A stretch of DNA of 64,000 bases from Arcuatula senhousia (GCA_963971305.1 OZ020307.1:54929702-54993701); one strand, 5' to 3'; shown: positions 46,901-57,685, counted from the stretch's first letter. Made by a program: numbers and translations. The notes: generated by a model not told the origin, from the sequence alone.

Positions 46901-49900
46901 TACAATGTATACCCTATCTGAAATTGGAAAATAAAGCTTCTTAAAATGTTGTGACATTATCACCTGTACCCATATACAACCCTCAATTATTAGGGCCCAG
47001 CATCAAAGATGCGGACGCCCTATAGTTTTCACTTTGTCCGTCTGTCCGTCCGTCAACAATTCTTGTGAACACTAAAACTCAAAAACTATTAACACCACAG
47101 TTCTGAAATTTTGTACAGCTACTTAATAGCATGTCATGATTTGCATATTAAAATTTCATTGAAAAATGTTAAATATTTTTGGAAAAAACTTCATTTTTTA
47201 TTGAAAATCACAGATTTTGAGAATTGGAATTTTTGAACAATAAAACTCAAAGGCTATTAACAATACAGCTCTGAAGTTTCATACACATTCCATGGAACAT
47301 GCCTTAGTGGTTATAATCAAAGTTCGTATGATTTTGAAAACACTTAGATTTTTTGCCACAGGGCCCTTATTCTAGTTGTTTTGCTAATTTTGTAGACTTA
47401 TTTCTATAGCTACAGGTGGTTAACATGCCTTTCATTTTAATTTGTTTGTAGGTAAAGACAAATGTTGTTCAGAACAATCTAGCTTTACTGATTTATCTGA
47501 TGAGGATGGTGAAATCATTGATGGATAATCAGACTCTATATCTGGAGAAATATGTAAGTACATAATTTAACTAAAACTGTAGACTGGAAGATTGTAAAAT
47601 TAAAATACCTGTTTTAAACTGAAGAATAGACATTAAGGAGAATGATTTGAATACATCTAAGTGTAAGCAACACAGCTCACATTAATAAGCAGCAATTAAA
47701 AAATATTCAATAGAAAACAGGCAGGAGTCTGCAGTGTGACCAGGGGTTGCTGCGTGCTGTCATGCATTGGCCCAAGATAAAAGATATAATACATTATTAT
47801 ACATGCAACTAATAAGGTATGATTTGATAGCATCACCTGGATTTTATACATTTAACATATAAAGTTTCATTTGTCATTCTTTCTCTACTTGTGTCATTGT
47901 CAACACAAACATTTCTGGCTGAATTTTCCCAGCAACTATATACTCTTTTGCTTGGTGTATGGAATTTTCATGGTCCTGACTTAAATTTACTGATACCAAG
48001 GCTTAAACACCCAGGTGACATTTGTCTTTCTAAGATCACTGCACTCAACTTCTTTTATTGCTATGATAAAGTTTCTTTTAGTCATTTGATCTTACAATCT
48101 TACACATGCAACTTATGAACTATTCAAAAGTAAAAATGATGTACAATGTAGTTAAAACTTGTGATGGTTATATCACCATGGAGACCATTTCCAAAATCAA
48201 CCAGCATCGAAATGTTCATAAACATGAAATTTTAATAAAAGATTATTGATGTTATGACAGTTTAAGTCAGTATCTTAAAAAATTGTTTTGTTTTGAACAG
48301 CTCCACGAGTTTGTTCCTGCTGTTTGTACCTGTATTGTCAGTAAACAGTTATGTATGAGACCAGAAGCTGATAATCACTGGGCCCTCAGAGACTTTGCTG
48401 CTAGACTTATGGCACAGATTTGCAAGTATGATGAATTAAGATATTGGTTTATATAGTGAAAGTGAAATATGCTAAGTAAGATCTTCCTGAATTGTTTTTA
48501 TATTTGCATACCCTCAAAAGTTTTTGAAGTACTTGTTTTCGTCTGAAAATACTCCTGTCAGTATGAACAAAATAATGTAATCATCAGTCAAAACTGACAC
48601 TTTTAATGAGCTCTGAGTATTTGGATATCCCAATGCTTTCTATGGGAAAAAATTGAAATTCTTTTCTTTTTGTTTCAGAAATTTCAGTACAAATATCAAT
48701 AACATCCAGTCCAGAATAACTAAGACATTTAGTAATGCTATACAGAGTGAGAAAGCTGCACTGGCCACACAGTATGGTGCTGTAGCAGGGTTAGGAGAAC
48801 TTGGCACAGAGGTCAGTTTGCTATGTTGAAGTTTGCTTCAAGTATGAAATGACAAGGAGAATTTGACACTACTGAGCTCATGTTAATTGATAAGATTATA
48901 AAAAACCTGTGCAGACACAGCATTTGTAAAACAACATGTATTTTTATATAAATCTGCCTTGAAATGTTTATACATGTACATGTGTGTGAATTAATATCTA
49001 GTATGCAAAAGTTAAAAAATACTTGTATCATAAAAACATTTATATTTTTAGATTTGGGAATGAAATTTTTTACACAATAACCAAACAGATTGAAAGGGAT
49101 ACTTTGAGCCCACTTAAATAAAAATCATTGACCTGCTTTATAGGGTGATAAGTGAGGCTTTATTTATTCCCCTCTGGTTTTCAAGAAGGGGTGTTTTGAA
49201 TCTGTCCATAATGTATCTCATATTTACAACTCTCATAATGCTTGCTTGGATTTAAATGCAACTTTAACAGATTTTTTGGGGTTATATTATACTTTTATAT
49301 ACCAGCTGTTTTTTTATTTTGATTGAAAAGATATTTGGGGTTTGCAAAACCAAAAACAGATAAAAACTTAAATGCTTCATTTAATGATAATGGTTGGCAA
49401 TTTGATATTTTGTAGGTTGTAAAAACATTTTTGGTACCTCGAGTTAAGTATGTATCAGACAGAGTGAAGGCTACTATGGAAGGATTGGTAGTTAACAATG
49501 CTGACAAAATAGCTGCAGATAACATCAAAAAAGCATTGTCTGTAAGTTAATGGGCAAGTCCTAAATACACATAGAACATTAAGGAATTGGTAGAATAAAG
49601 AAAAAAGCAAAGGGATATTAAAAGATAAAGTTGATTAACCGACATATTCAACAGCATGTATTATCTCCACCCTTATTAATGACGACAGATGCTAACTGAC
49701 GCACTTCATCTCGCCAGTTACTGACAATAACGACAATACTGCCTGAAATTTATTTTTTTTTATTTGCACAAGGTTTTTTATCATCCACATGCAAAGGTTT
49801 CCTTTCATCTGTCCTAATTTAGTGCACTGACATTTTAAAGTTACTATTTATAAGTTCCACCAGGAAGTAAATAGTAATGCAGCTTCATTTGCTTCTGCAT

Positions 49901-51170
49901 CAAGGTATTAACAAAGATCTTATATCAATCTATAATTTTCCATGGGACTACAATTAAAAAAGAACTGTAGAAGCAGAAATATTTGTGGGGGATTAAATAT
50001 CATTTATTTGGTGGGTAAGAAAAATCCATGAAAATAAATCCCCACGTAATTTAAATATTTAGTTGAAGTGTATAAATTAAATTAAAAATTCACAATAATT
50101 TGTCCCCACCAATTTTGAGTTTTGTGCTCTTAACCACTGAATATTATCCCAACAAAAATTAATGATTATACAATGTACATTTGGATATTTGAAAATATTA
50201 TTTTACTATTTCAGAAATACTTATCACCAACATTAAAGAACATCATGTCACCAACTGCCTCGGTAGAAGAATACATACAAGAATTTGGATATTTAGGCCC
50301 TCACATTCATCAGTCGGTAGAGCGAGAGAGAAGAGCCCCTCAGATATCACCCCAGTCTCAGGCCACGAGATCCATGGTGGGGATAGCCCAGCCCAATAGA
50401 CCTCAGTTGAATATTAATCAGGTAGGTGTCATCGTAGTGATAAGTCAGTACAGGGTGAAAGCTGAGTCCCTCAGATATCACCCCAGTCTCCACAAGGAAG
50501 GTCTGTGGTGGGTATAGCTTAGCTTTAATGCATGTGTCAATGTATTAAAAGATAGGAATAAGGTCTTATAAAACCATCCCTTGATTCTCATGCAGATTTC
50601 TTGAAAATATGGGGCAGGTGAAAAAATTATATTTTATACATTTTATCCAGGATAATTTTATCTCCTAAAATAGTTTAAAAATATTAAGTAAATGAGTTTC
50701 TTTCATTCATATTAAATTTCTTTCAGGCAAGACCACAACAAATCATTTTACAACAACCAGGATCAGCTGGAGTCACCATGCAGCATCAGTCACCCTTCCC
50801 TCGGACACCAGGCACCCCATCACAGCCAAAATTCATCGTCATGTCATCACAACCTCGTCCATCACAAACACCTGGACAATCCATCAGTATGTCACCACAG
50901 ATAAGACAATCCCTAGCATCATCGCTGGGAAATAACCCAACCATCGTTAAAGTTGTATCATCGAATAACCCTGGTGGCAGTCCTAGAATAACTGCCGCAG
51001 CCGTGCCACGTACACCAACACAAAAAATAGTTGTCGTGTCAATGCCGTCTACTGTAAAGACCGAAAATTCTGAAAGTGCTTCAGCGGCCTCTGCTATGGA
51101 CCTTGGTATGAAAAGTATATTCAGTGAGCAGGTCGTGCCACCAGTAAAACAAGAGTCAGACAATGGTTGA
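40822..51170 (+). CDS. TAF6: TAF6, TFIID subunit (12 coding exons, gene span)
   Basis: Coding joins: 40822-40980, 42728-42814, 43185-43338, 43887-44098, 44799-44864, 45424-45501, 47452-47553, 48301-48425, 48679-48811, 49416-49541, 50215-50421, 50727-51170. All introns are GT...AG, all phases agree, and the total of 1893 nt gives 630 residues. Residues of about 10-80 are the H4-like histone fold ([40 protein letters not shown]) that pairs with TAF9. Residues of about 200-480 match the TAF6 C-terminal HEAT-repeat region ([40 protein letters not shown]). The tail is Ser/Thr/Pro/Gln-rich. TAF6 is nuclear and helps build the TFIID core (also SAGA-type complexes) for RNA polymerase II start. Human TAF6 is about 677 residues, so the length fits. 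I chose the ATG at 40822 because [15 protein letters not shown] leads directly into the fold. Introns carry several transposons. Confidence 0.96.
41647..42024. mobile_element. 378-bp hAT-type MITE in TAF6 intron 1
   Basis: Ends are TAGGGGTGAAACGATA and TATCATTACACCCCTA, inverted with one mismatch. The 8-bp duplication ATCTTATC is exact (41639-41646 and 42025-42032). ATCG-rich inner parts (ATACATCGTGATGCATCGAA; GGATCGTGAG) are imperfect inverted copies. Confidence 0.9.
42163..42379. mobile_element. 217-bp MITE in TAF6 intron 1
   Basis: GGGTGTCACAACCC (42163-42176) and GGGTTGTGACACCC (42366-42379) are exact 14-bp inverted ends. Inside, GAATACC and GCGTACC words repeat. TCAT is near both ends, but no clean duplication was fixed. 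Confidence 0.8.
42728..42814 (+). CDS. TAF6: TAF6 exon 2 (residues 54-82)
   Basis: Acceptor TTTTTTTTTTTCAG; encodes [20 protein letters not shown], the last histone-fold helix. Donor GTAATC, phase 0. Confidence 0.95.
43185..43338 (+). CDS. TAF6: TAF6 exon 3 (residues 83-133)
   Basis: Encodes [20 protein letters not shown], the conserved 'PLYGF...F.PFR' block of TAF6. The donor is GTATGT, leaving one base of the next codon. Confidence 0.95.
43381..43587. mobile_element. 207-bp TA-flanked MITE in TAF6 intron 3
   Basis: Left end CTGTGAATTCATTTATTTTC and right end GAAAATGAAGAATCCACAG are inverted. TA lies on both sides (43379-43380 and 43588-43589). ATGAGTATCAA and TTGATACCCA are inner inverted parts. 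Confidence 0.75.
43887..44098 (+). CDS. TAF6: TAF6 exon 4 (residues 134-204)
   Basis: Starts [18 protein letters not shown], the conserved TAF6 segment after the histone fold. It then has a Lys-rich linker and [12 protein letters not shown]. Acceptor TTTTTCAG, donor GTAAGA. Confidence 0.95.
44799..44864 (+). CDS. TAF6: TAF6 exon 5 (residues 205-226)
   Basis: A 66-bp exon for [20 protein letters not shown] plus RS, the conserved start of the HEAT region. Donor GTAAGC, phase 0. Confidence 0.95.
45424..45501 (+). CDS. TAF6: TAF6 exon 6 (residues 227-252)
   Basis: Encodes [20 protein letters not shown] and TFISEG, a very conserved TAF6 block. Donor GTAAGA, phase 0. Confidence 0.95.
45543..46394. 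mobile_element. 852-bp hAT-like element in TAF6 intron 6, 5-bp duplication
   Basis: CAGTGTTCCAGCTAGG (45543-45558) and CCTGGCTGGAACACTG (46379-46394) are inverted ends with one mismatch. Direct repeats AGTTA lie at 45538-45542 and 46395-46399. Subterminal GGGCGGTCCGCCC-type and TGCCCTTTTC words occur at both ends. It starts 42 bp after exon 6. The ORFs within show no transposase motif. Confidence 0.8.
46992..47377 (+). mobile_element. Pearl-like element, family D, in TAF6 intron 6
   Basis: The start hairpin at 46992-47021 (AGGGC and GCCCT outside, GCATC-AAA-GATGC inside) is followed by a GTCC microsatellite (about 47035-47054). Two core repeats follow with AAAACTCAAA(A/G)(A/G)CTATTAACA. GGGCCCT at 47361-47367 is the inverted start arm near the end. 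Confidence 0.75.
47452..47553 (+). CDS. TAF6: TAF6 exon 7 (residues 253-286)
   Basis: Encodes [20 protein letters not shown] and [14 protein letters not shown] of the HEAT region. Acceptor TTGTAG, donor GTAAGTA. Confidence 0.95.
48301..48425 (+). CDS. TAF6: TAF6 exon 8 (residues 287-328)
   Basis: Encodes [18 protein letters not shown] and [19 protein letters not shown]. Ends with two bases of a Lys codon that is completed in exon 9. Confidence 0.95.
48679..48811 (+). CDS. TAF6: TAF6 exon 9 (residues 328-372)
   Basis: Encodes [20 protein letters not shown] then [14 protein letters not shown]. Donor GTCAGT, phase 0. Confidence 0.95.
49416..49541 (+). CDS. TAF6: TAF6 exon 10 (residues 373-414)
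   Basis: Encodes [20 protein letters not shown] and the rest of the HEAT region to IKKALS. Acceptor TTTTGTAG, donor GTAAGT. Confidence 0.94.
50215..50421 (+). CDS. TAF6: TAF6 exon 11 (residues 415-483)
   Basis: Encodes [20 protein letters not shown] and [18 protein letters not shown], then a Gln/Pro-rich start of the tail. Donor GTAGGT. Confidence 0.94.
50727..51170 (+). CDS. TAF6: TAF6 exon 12 (residues 484-630, stop)
   Basis: Low-complexity Ser/Pro/Gln/Thr tail ([20 protein letters not shown]) ending VKQESDNG and TGA at 51168-51170. The acceptor is ATTTCTTTCAG. The open - strand frame opposite (50786-51181) is a shadow. Another C-terminal splice form is possible. Confidence 0.92.
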   Translation, partial: ARPQQIILQQPGSAGVTMQHQSPFPRTPGTPSQPKFIVMSSQPRPSQTPGQSISMSPQIRQSLASSLGNNPTIVKVVSSNNPGGSPRITAAAVPRTPTQKIVVVSMPSTVKTENSESASAASAMDLGMKSIFSEQVVPPVKQESDNG

Positions 51171-51603
51171 AATGTTAACATGTTAACATGATCATGACCT
51201 GACTGTTAATTAAGACTGATAACAAATGAAATGTTAATGTTAACTGTTGTTAATGACCATGACTGTGACATAATCAAATTGTCAGAAAACTGGAAATATT
51301 GAAAAAAGGTTCTCGTAAAATGTAACTTAACAATTGTTAGTGTCATAGCAATATGTTGATATGATCCATCAGAGCTGTAAAAATATTTTTCTTGAAAAGA
51401 GGACTGATTTTAGCTCCAAAATTGATTAATTTTCATGTAAGAATATTTTGATAACTATACAGTCAACAGTTGATAAATGATTAGTAGAATGTAAACAAAA
51501 TATATTGATCAATCAAATGAAGTGCTTTGTCTTTACCCTGCATTTTGTAATATGTTTATTTGGTTTCATTAACTGAAATGACATCATATTTGTACAAGTT
51601 TTT
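51171..51603 (+). other. TAF6 3' UTR region without canonical poly(A) signal
   Basis: AT-rich sequence between the stop codon and repeat family F. No AATAAA or ATTAAA was found by reading it, so the transcript may use a variant signal or run into the repeat. Confidence 0.5.
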
Positions 51604-52309
51604 GTCTCGCCTGCGAAGCAGAGCGGGACATAGGTGTTACTTTACCGGCGGCGGCGACGACGGCGTTAACTTTTTGGAAAAGTTTTATGAGCACCTCCAT
51701 ATCTCAAGAACTATAGGTCCTGGGTTGATGAAACTTGGTATGCATATGCCCCAGTAGTAGCTTAGCACAGTTGCATCCCCATCTTTTGACCTTGAGCTTG
51801 ATTTTCCGGTTGAGTGACTTTGACAATTTTCAATACATATAATAGCAATGGAAAAGTTTTGCGAGCACCTCCATATCTCAAGAACTATAAGTCCTAGGTT
51901 GATGAAACTTGGTATGCATATGCCCAAGTAGTAGCTTAGCACAGTTGCATCCCCATCTTTTGACCTTGACCTTGATTTTTCGGTTGAGTAACTTTGACAA
52001 TTTTCAATACATATAATAGCAATGGAAAAGTTTTGCGAGCACCTCCATATCTCAAGAACTATAGGTCCTAGGTTGATGAAACTTGGTATGCAAATGCCCC
52101 AGTAGTAGCTTAGCACAGTTGCATCCCCATCTTTTGACCTTGACCTTGATTTTTCGGTTGAGTGACTTTGATTATTTTTATTGCATATTTTTGCAATGTT
52201 TAGGTTCTATAAACATCTTTTGATCTCAGAAACTGAAAATCCATGTAAATTCAAAATATAGTGGAAGTAAGAAAGAATAATTGTTTCTGATGGTGCCGGC
52301 AGGCGAGAC
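51604..52309 (+). mobile_element. Pearl-like element, family F, copy 1
   Basis: Starts with GTCTCGCCTGC-GAA-GCAGAGCGGGAC (hairpin, 51604-51629), then a GGC/GAC-rich tract (51647-51664). Three core repeats of about 173 bp follow (starts about 51677, 51848, 52023), each with TTGATGAAACTTGGTATGCA and TAGCTTAGCACAGTTGCATC. GGCGAGAC at 52302-52309 is the inverted start arm. The ORF 51685-52116 on - only translates the repeats. Confidence 0.85.
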
Positions 52310-52639
52310 ATACTTTAGTGTTAACTCTTGTTTATAATTATACCTCTCTTTTTGGTGGCTGTTTGAACAGAACACCTTTGTCTGTCTAAAGTCTTCTTTC
52401 CAATACCTCAGAATTCTTTTTGCTATTCTAACTGAAGTCCAAACTCTTAGAAATCAACATTTTAGATTCCCAATATTTATCTATACATCTTTTTGAAAAA
52501 AAAATCATTACATGCTTATTCATTTACTTTGAAGTGGTTATGATTTATGCATTCTGTTTGTGGTGAGGTCTATATTGAAATGTTGAAGGCTGGTGGCCAT
52601 TTTTGTCTTGTGAGGAATTCATTATACATGCACTTGTGT

Positions 52640-53770
52640 TGGTAGTGTTAACTGTCCAAGTCTTTTAACAAATCCATATCTCAATAACTATAAGTCCTAA
52701 GTTGATGAAACTAGGTATGCATATGACACCAGTAGAAGCTTTAACAGTCCATTTTCTGATTAGTTGAGTGACTGTATATAATACCCCCACTTGTAAGAGA
52801 GGGGGCTATATTGAAATCACCTTGTCTGTCTGTCCGTTCGTTACAAAGTTTCTTAACAGATTTCTAGACTTATTGAAGGGATTGATTTCAAATTTTTTAA
52901 ACAGCTTAAGCATGATGAATTGTACTGTGCCTCACCTTTCCAGGTCACTCAGTCGTGCATCTACTTCCTGGTTTCTGAGCAGATTTGGACTTTTTCAAGG
53001 GTGAAAAATATACAATTTGTTTTAACAGATTTCTCTGCTTCTACTTAAGGGATTTATTTCCTATTTAGTATACAGCTTTAGCATGATGATTTGTAATATG
53101 CCTCTATTTTCCAGGTCAGTCTCGCATCTTATTCCTGTTTTTTTTTTAAGCCGGCTTAGACTTTTTTAAGGGTAAAAAATAGACAATTTATGCAACAGAT
53201 TATTTGGGTCCTATGCAGGAATTGATTTTAAATTTGATATACAGCTTGAGCATTATGAGTTGTACTGTCCCTTCCTTTTCAGGTTAGTCAGTCTACTTCC
53301 TATTTTGGGAATGGCTTAGCAAGACTAAGTGCAACCACTTGTTTTCTATACATACACTATATAGCAATGTTCAAGTTCTTAAAAAAAACTCCATATCTCA
53401 AGAATTATAAGTCCTAGGGTGATGAAACTTGGTATGCATATGCCCCCAGTAAAAGCTTTGCACATTTGCACCTTGTTAAAAGTTCTGAGTACCTGCATAT
53501 CTTGAGACTAAGTCCTAGGTTGATGAAACTTGGTATGCAAATGCCTGTAAAGTAGCATGGTTGCATCCCAATCTGTTGACAATGACCATGATTTTCTTTT
53601 GAAGTGACATTTACAATTTTCAGTATATATAATATCAATGTTTAAGTTAAGTCCCAGATGTAATGAAACTTGGTATGCATATGTCTCAGCAGTAGCTAAG
53701 CACAGTAGCATCCCTATCTTTTGGCTTTGACCTTGATTTTCCTTAACTTTAAGTTGAAATTAATATGTTT
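52640..53770 (+). mobile_element. Diverged family F copy 2, split by a family E element
   Basis: F-type core sequence (CATATCTCAATAACTATAAG, TTGATGAAACTAGGTATGCA, GTTGAGTGACT) runs to about 52774. It resumes after 53332 with ATACATACACTATATAGCAA, AACTTGGTATGCATATGCCC and further cores to about 53770. The gap is filled by 52779-53332. No intact F ends were seen for this copy. Confidence 0.65.
52779..53332 (+). mobile_element. Pearl-like element, family E, copy 1 (inside family F)
   Basis: The start arm TATACCCCCACTTGTAAGAG plus GGGGGCTATA (52779-52810; one extra A in this copy) is followed by TGTCTGTCCGTTCG. Three core repeats of about 185 bp follow with GGGATTGATTTCAAATTTTT, ACAGCTT(A/G/T)AGCATGATGA and CCTTTCCAGGTCA. 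The end region GGCTTAGCAAGACTAAGTGC, AACCACTTGTTTT matches the reverse copy at 57283-57685. Confidence 0.75.
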
Positions 53771-54362
53771 TTAATATTCGATCAAATATACACTGTTTCA
53801 GCTATATCCTTCTTTTCAGATCTTGTTTACTTTGTAGGATGCAAGTGTCAAACATTTTTGGTCTTGTTAAGTTGTTATGGCTTATGTGTAGAATTTCAAA
53901 GATACATCAGGCAAAAATTTTGTGTTTTTTATTTGTAAGGGTAACAGCCCCCCCATTTCGATGGCCTGGGCTATCTAGGCAACCAAGCTCAGGCAGGTAA
54001 CTGACTAACCTAATCCCAAACAGGAGTGGAAGTTGTTTTTTTTACAGGTACAAACAGACTTGAACACCAGTAGAGAGGTGATTGGCTAGTGAACAATGGT
54101 GTGGTATTTAAACCACACCTTAGACCACTCGGCCACCCAGGCCCCCCTAAAATTTGGTATACTAATTGTTTTTAATGCAGTATTTTATAACTGGTATCGA
54201 TGTGCCTGTGGTGAACATACTGAAAGCACTGCAAAGCAACTCTTAAATTTTCTCACTTCTAAAGAGATGGAATAAAATATGGAGAGGGGATCTGAGTGTT
54301 CATTTGTTTCATTTAGGGTAACCAATCTCTTTTCTGCAACAACTCATCAAAAATAGGGCATG
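53771..54362. other. Non-coding; tRNA-like fragment considered, nothing supported
   Basis: Holds a stretch (about 53945-54150: GGCCTGGGCTATCTAGGCAA, GGTATTTAAACCACACCTTA, GACCACTCGGCCACCCAGGC) with the feel of a tRNA-derived SINE tail. No A/B boxes could be fixed. Confidence 0.3.
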
Positions 54363-56612
54363 TAATGGGTCATTAAATATACCCTGCCACGATATAATAT
54401 CAAAAGTGAATAAAATTTGATTTTTCAAAGTGGCCAATCTCAAAAACTTTTTTTCATATCATGCTTGAAATTGATCTTGACCTGTATTTAATTGTAATAA
54501 ACAGCTGTGCAAAATATCATTCAAATCCCTTGATGTGTTTTTATACGACCACAAAATTTTTGCGATCGTATAATGTTATGGCGATGTCGTCGTCGTTGTC
54601 GTCTGGGGACATTTGGTTTCCATGCGATAACTTGAGTAAATATTGACCAATTGTTATGAAATTTTGATATGATGTTTCTAACCACTAGAGGAAGGTTCCT
54701 ATTGTATTTGGGGTTGGTGGCCCCTACCGTTTTGGGAAAAAGGGCCAAAAGGGGCTAAAACGGGTGTATTGACAAAACTGTTGTAGAATGTTTATTATTC
54801 ATTTGATTTTTAAAATTCTTTTTTTATTGAATTCCTCATTAAATTCTGTCAACAAAATGTGTCAATGGTTTTGATGTATATTGAACCGTTACATTGCTAC
54901 AGGGGGCCAAAGACAGGCCACACCGAAAAAAATCAACTTTTTTATTTGTGGTCCGATTTTCAAAATCTTTTTTTCATTGGAATCCTTGTGAAAATCCCTG
55001 CCTGCATTTTTCAATCAGATTTGCAATATCTCTTACAATTTTTGAGATATTAGGGGTCAAAGGGGCAAAAACACCATTTTTAAAAGTTGGTCAAGGCAAA
55101 TGGTTTTACACAAGAAATTTAGCTGTAGTGGGCCAGCCAATTGATATGAAGTTTAAATATGATGATTATATCCACTGAAGGAAGCTTTTTATTGCATTTG
55201 GGGTGTGTGGTCCTAACCTTTTAAAAAAAGGGCCAAAAGGGGCTTAAACGTGTCAAAAATGTCAATGAAAATAGAAATAAGATTTTTTCTATTAAATGTT
55301 ATTGTAAATATATATGTGTCAAGTATGCATTTTAAAGTCCACCATAGGATGCATGTGTCAAAAAGCTTTGTAAGTCCACCATGGGCTGCATGTGACCAAA
55401 GCAATAGACTATCCATATTGGGCCTCCAATGTACAGGGTTCAACTTGTTGCGGTCGTATCATGCTGCGCTCGGCGTAGCTTTTTATTAAGTTATCAGTCG
55501 GAAACTCAAAATTTCATGAAATTTGATTTTTCAAAGTGGCCTATCTGGAAAACTGTTTTTCAGATCATGCTGGAAATATCAAAAGTGAATAAAATTTGAT
55601 TTGTCAAAGTGGCCAATCTCAAAAACTATTTTTCAGATCATGCTAGAAATTGATCTTGACCTGTATTTAATTGTAATTAACAGCTGTGCAAAATATCATT
55701 CAAATCCCTTGATGTGTTTTTAAGTTATCAGTCGGAAACTCAAAATTTCATGAAATTTGATTTTTCAAAGTGGCCTATCTGGAAAACTGTTTTTCAGATC
55801 ATGCTGGAAATGTCAAAAGTGAATAAAATTTGATTTTTCAAAGTGGCCAATCTCAAAAACTATTTTTCAGATCATGCTGGAAATTGATCTTGAGCTGTAT
55901 TTAATTGTAATTAAAAGCTGTGCAAAATATCATTCAAATCCCTTGATGTGTTTTTAAGTTATCTGTGAGTCTGAAACTCAAAATTTCATGAAATTTGATA
56001 TTTCAAAGTGGCCTATCTGGAAAACTGTTTTTCAGATCATGCTGGAAATATCAAAAGTTAATAAAATTTGATTTTTCAAAGTGGCCAATCTCAAAAACTA
56101 TTTTTCAGATCATGCTGGAAATTGATCTTGACCTGTATTAACTTGTAATTAACAGCTGTGCAAAATATCATTCAAATCCCTTGATGTGTTTTTAAGTTAT
56201 CAGTCGGAAACTCAAAATTTCATGAACTTTGATTTTTCAAAGTGGCCTATCTGGAAAACTGTTTTTCAGATCATGCTGGAAATCAAACTTGACCTGTATT
56301 TTATTGTACTCAATAGCTGTACAAAATATCATTTGAATCCCTTGACGTGTTTTCATGTTATCAGTCGGAAACTCAAAATTTCATGAAATTTAATTTTCTA
56401 AAGTGGCCTATCTCAAAAACTGTTTTTTCGGATCATGCTGGAAATCGAAATTGACCTGTATTTTATTGTACTTAACAGCTGTGCAAAATAACATTCAAAT
56501 CCTTTGACACATTTTCAAGTTATTGGTCGGAAACCTCGGGGGACGGACGGACAGACACCGAAAAAAACTGAGGGTATAACATAATACCCTGCCACTTTGT
56601 GTGGCGGGGTAT
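54363..56612 (-). mobile_element. Pearl-like element, family G (contains a family B insertion)
   Basis: On the - strand it starts with the hairpin TACCCCGCCAC-ACAAA-GTGGCAGGGTA (56585-56612) and GTCC words (about 56533-56555). Core repeats follow: about 235 bp for several units, 160 bp for the two next to the microsatellite, with (in + sense) TTTTTCAAAGTGGCC, TTTCAGATCATGCTGGAAAT and TATCAGTCGGAAACTCAAAA. At the far end the arm returns inverted (TATACCCTGCCAC, 54378-54390), followed by a small hairpin, TAATG-GGT-CATTA (54363-54375). A 945-bp family B copy splits one core at 54543. Confidence 0.8.
54543..55487 (+). mobile_element. Pearl-like element, family B, copy 2 (inside family G)
   Basis: Begins with the hairpin ATACGACCACAAA to TCGTAT (54543-54571), then a GTC microsatellite (about 54585-54602). 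It ends with GCGGTCGTAT (55450-55459) and GCTGCGCTCGGCGTAGCTTT to 55487. The flanks GATGTGTTTTT and AAGTTATCAGTCGG are adjacent in the uninterrupted cores at about 55710 and 56183, so the ends are exact to within a base or two. No obvious target duplication is present. Confidence 0.85.
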
Positions 56613-57282
56613 AAAAACCACTCTAGAAGAGCTTCAAAAAATTTTCACTAAATCTGTTTGACATTATTATATATGCACACCTTTTAATTCAAAATTTGAA
56701 TTGGAAAACATATAGGGTAGTTTTTTGTACTCTTGTTTCTCTGTAAAGATTCTTTTAAATTAGTATTTATACTTTCTTTTGTAAAAACTCTGAAAATTGT
56801 TGAGGATATTCTTCTTTTGAATTACAAAGCACCTGAATCTTTTTTGTTTGTATAACAGTTTTTCAATGAAATTTATTTGTGGGCACATACATTTTGTTTT
56901 TTTATCTGTTTTCAATTTGTCCACAATTTCATTTTTGAAATAGTCAGACGGGAAAATATGTTTTAATGAGTAAACTGAAATTCTTCTTGATTTTCTTTTA
57001 GTGTGAACATTTCAAAACACTAAAATCTATATACCTTGAATTTGAACTTTGAACTATAAAATTTGTCATGATTCAACATTTTTTTATCTGTCCTATATTT
57101 ACAGATTTCTTGATAAGATGATAAAGGACTGATAACAAGAGGTTCAATCAATATAACCAGGTCACCCTGGGTACATGTACATCAATGGTTTCTTTAGACA
57201 GCCCCTTTCGGTGGGAATCTTATTCAAAAGAAAAGTCAATTCAAGTAAACTGTGATCCTGCTTTACTATTAAAGTTAAGTCT
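56613..57282. other. Intergenic, no feature seen
   Basis: AT-rich sequence between TAF6 and PAPSS. No exon or repeat boundary was recognised. Confidence 0.4.
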
Positions 57283-57685
57283 AAAACAAGGGGTTGCACT
57301 AAGTCGTGCTAAGCATACCCCCACTCGACCATTCAGAAAACAGGAAGAAGATGACTGACTGACCTGGAAAGGGGAGGCACGATACAACTCATCATGCTAA
57401 AGCTGTATACCAAATTTGAAATCAATCCCTTCTGTAGAAGCCGAGAAATCTGTTACGAAAAATTTTCTATTTTTGACCCATTAAAAGTCTAAGTTAGCTC
57501 GGAAAACAGGAAGTAGATGATGGACTGACCTGGAAAGGGGAGGCACGGTATAACTCATCATGCTGAAGCTGTGTACCAAATTTGAAACCAATCCATCCAG
57601 TAGAAGCAGAGAAATTGAATCGGACGGACAGACGGACGGACAAGGTGATTGCAATATAGCCCCCTCTCTTACAAGTGGGGGTATA
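57283..57685 (-). mobile_element. Pearl-like element, family E, copy 2
   Basis: Reverse orientation. The start hairpin at 57655-57685 (TATAGCCCCC and GGGGGTATA around CTCTTACAAGT on the + strand) lies next to an ACGG-type run (57623-57641). Two core repeats carry CCTGGAAAGGGGAGGCACG and ATCATGCT(A/G)AAGCTGT. The end region is GGTTGCACTAAGTCGTGCTA, near 57300. Confidence 0.8.

Noticed and set aside
50786..51181. 131-residue - strand ORF opposite the last TAF6 exon
   Set aside because: A shadow of the TAF6 coding strand; TAF6 phase and similarity are decisive.
51685..52116. 143-residue - strand ORF with internal repeats
   Set aside because: It is a translation of the three 173-bp core repeats of family F.
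53945..54150. tRNA-derived SINE or tRNA gene
   Set aside because: Some tRNA-like words, but no cloverleaf or A/B box pair could be built.
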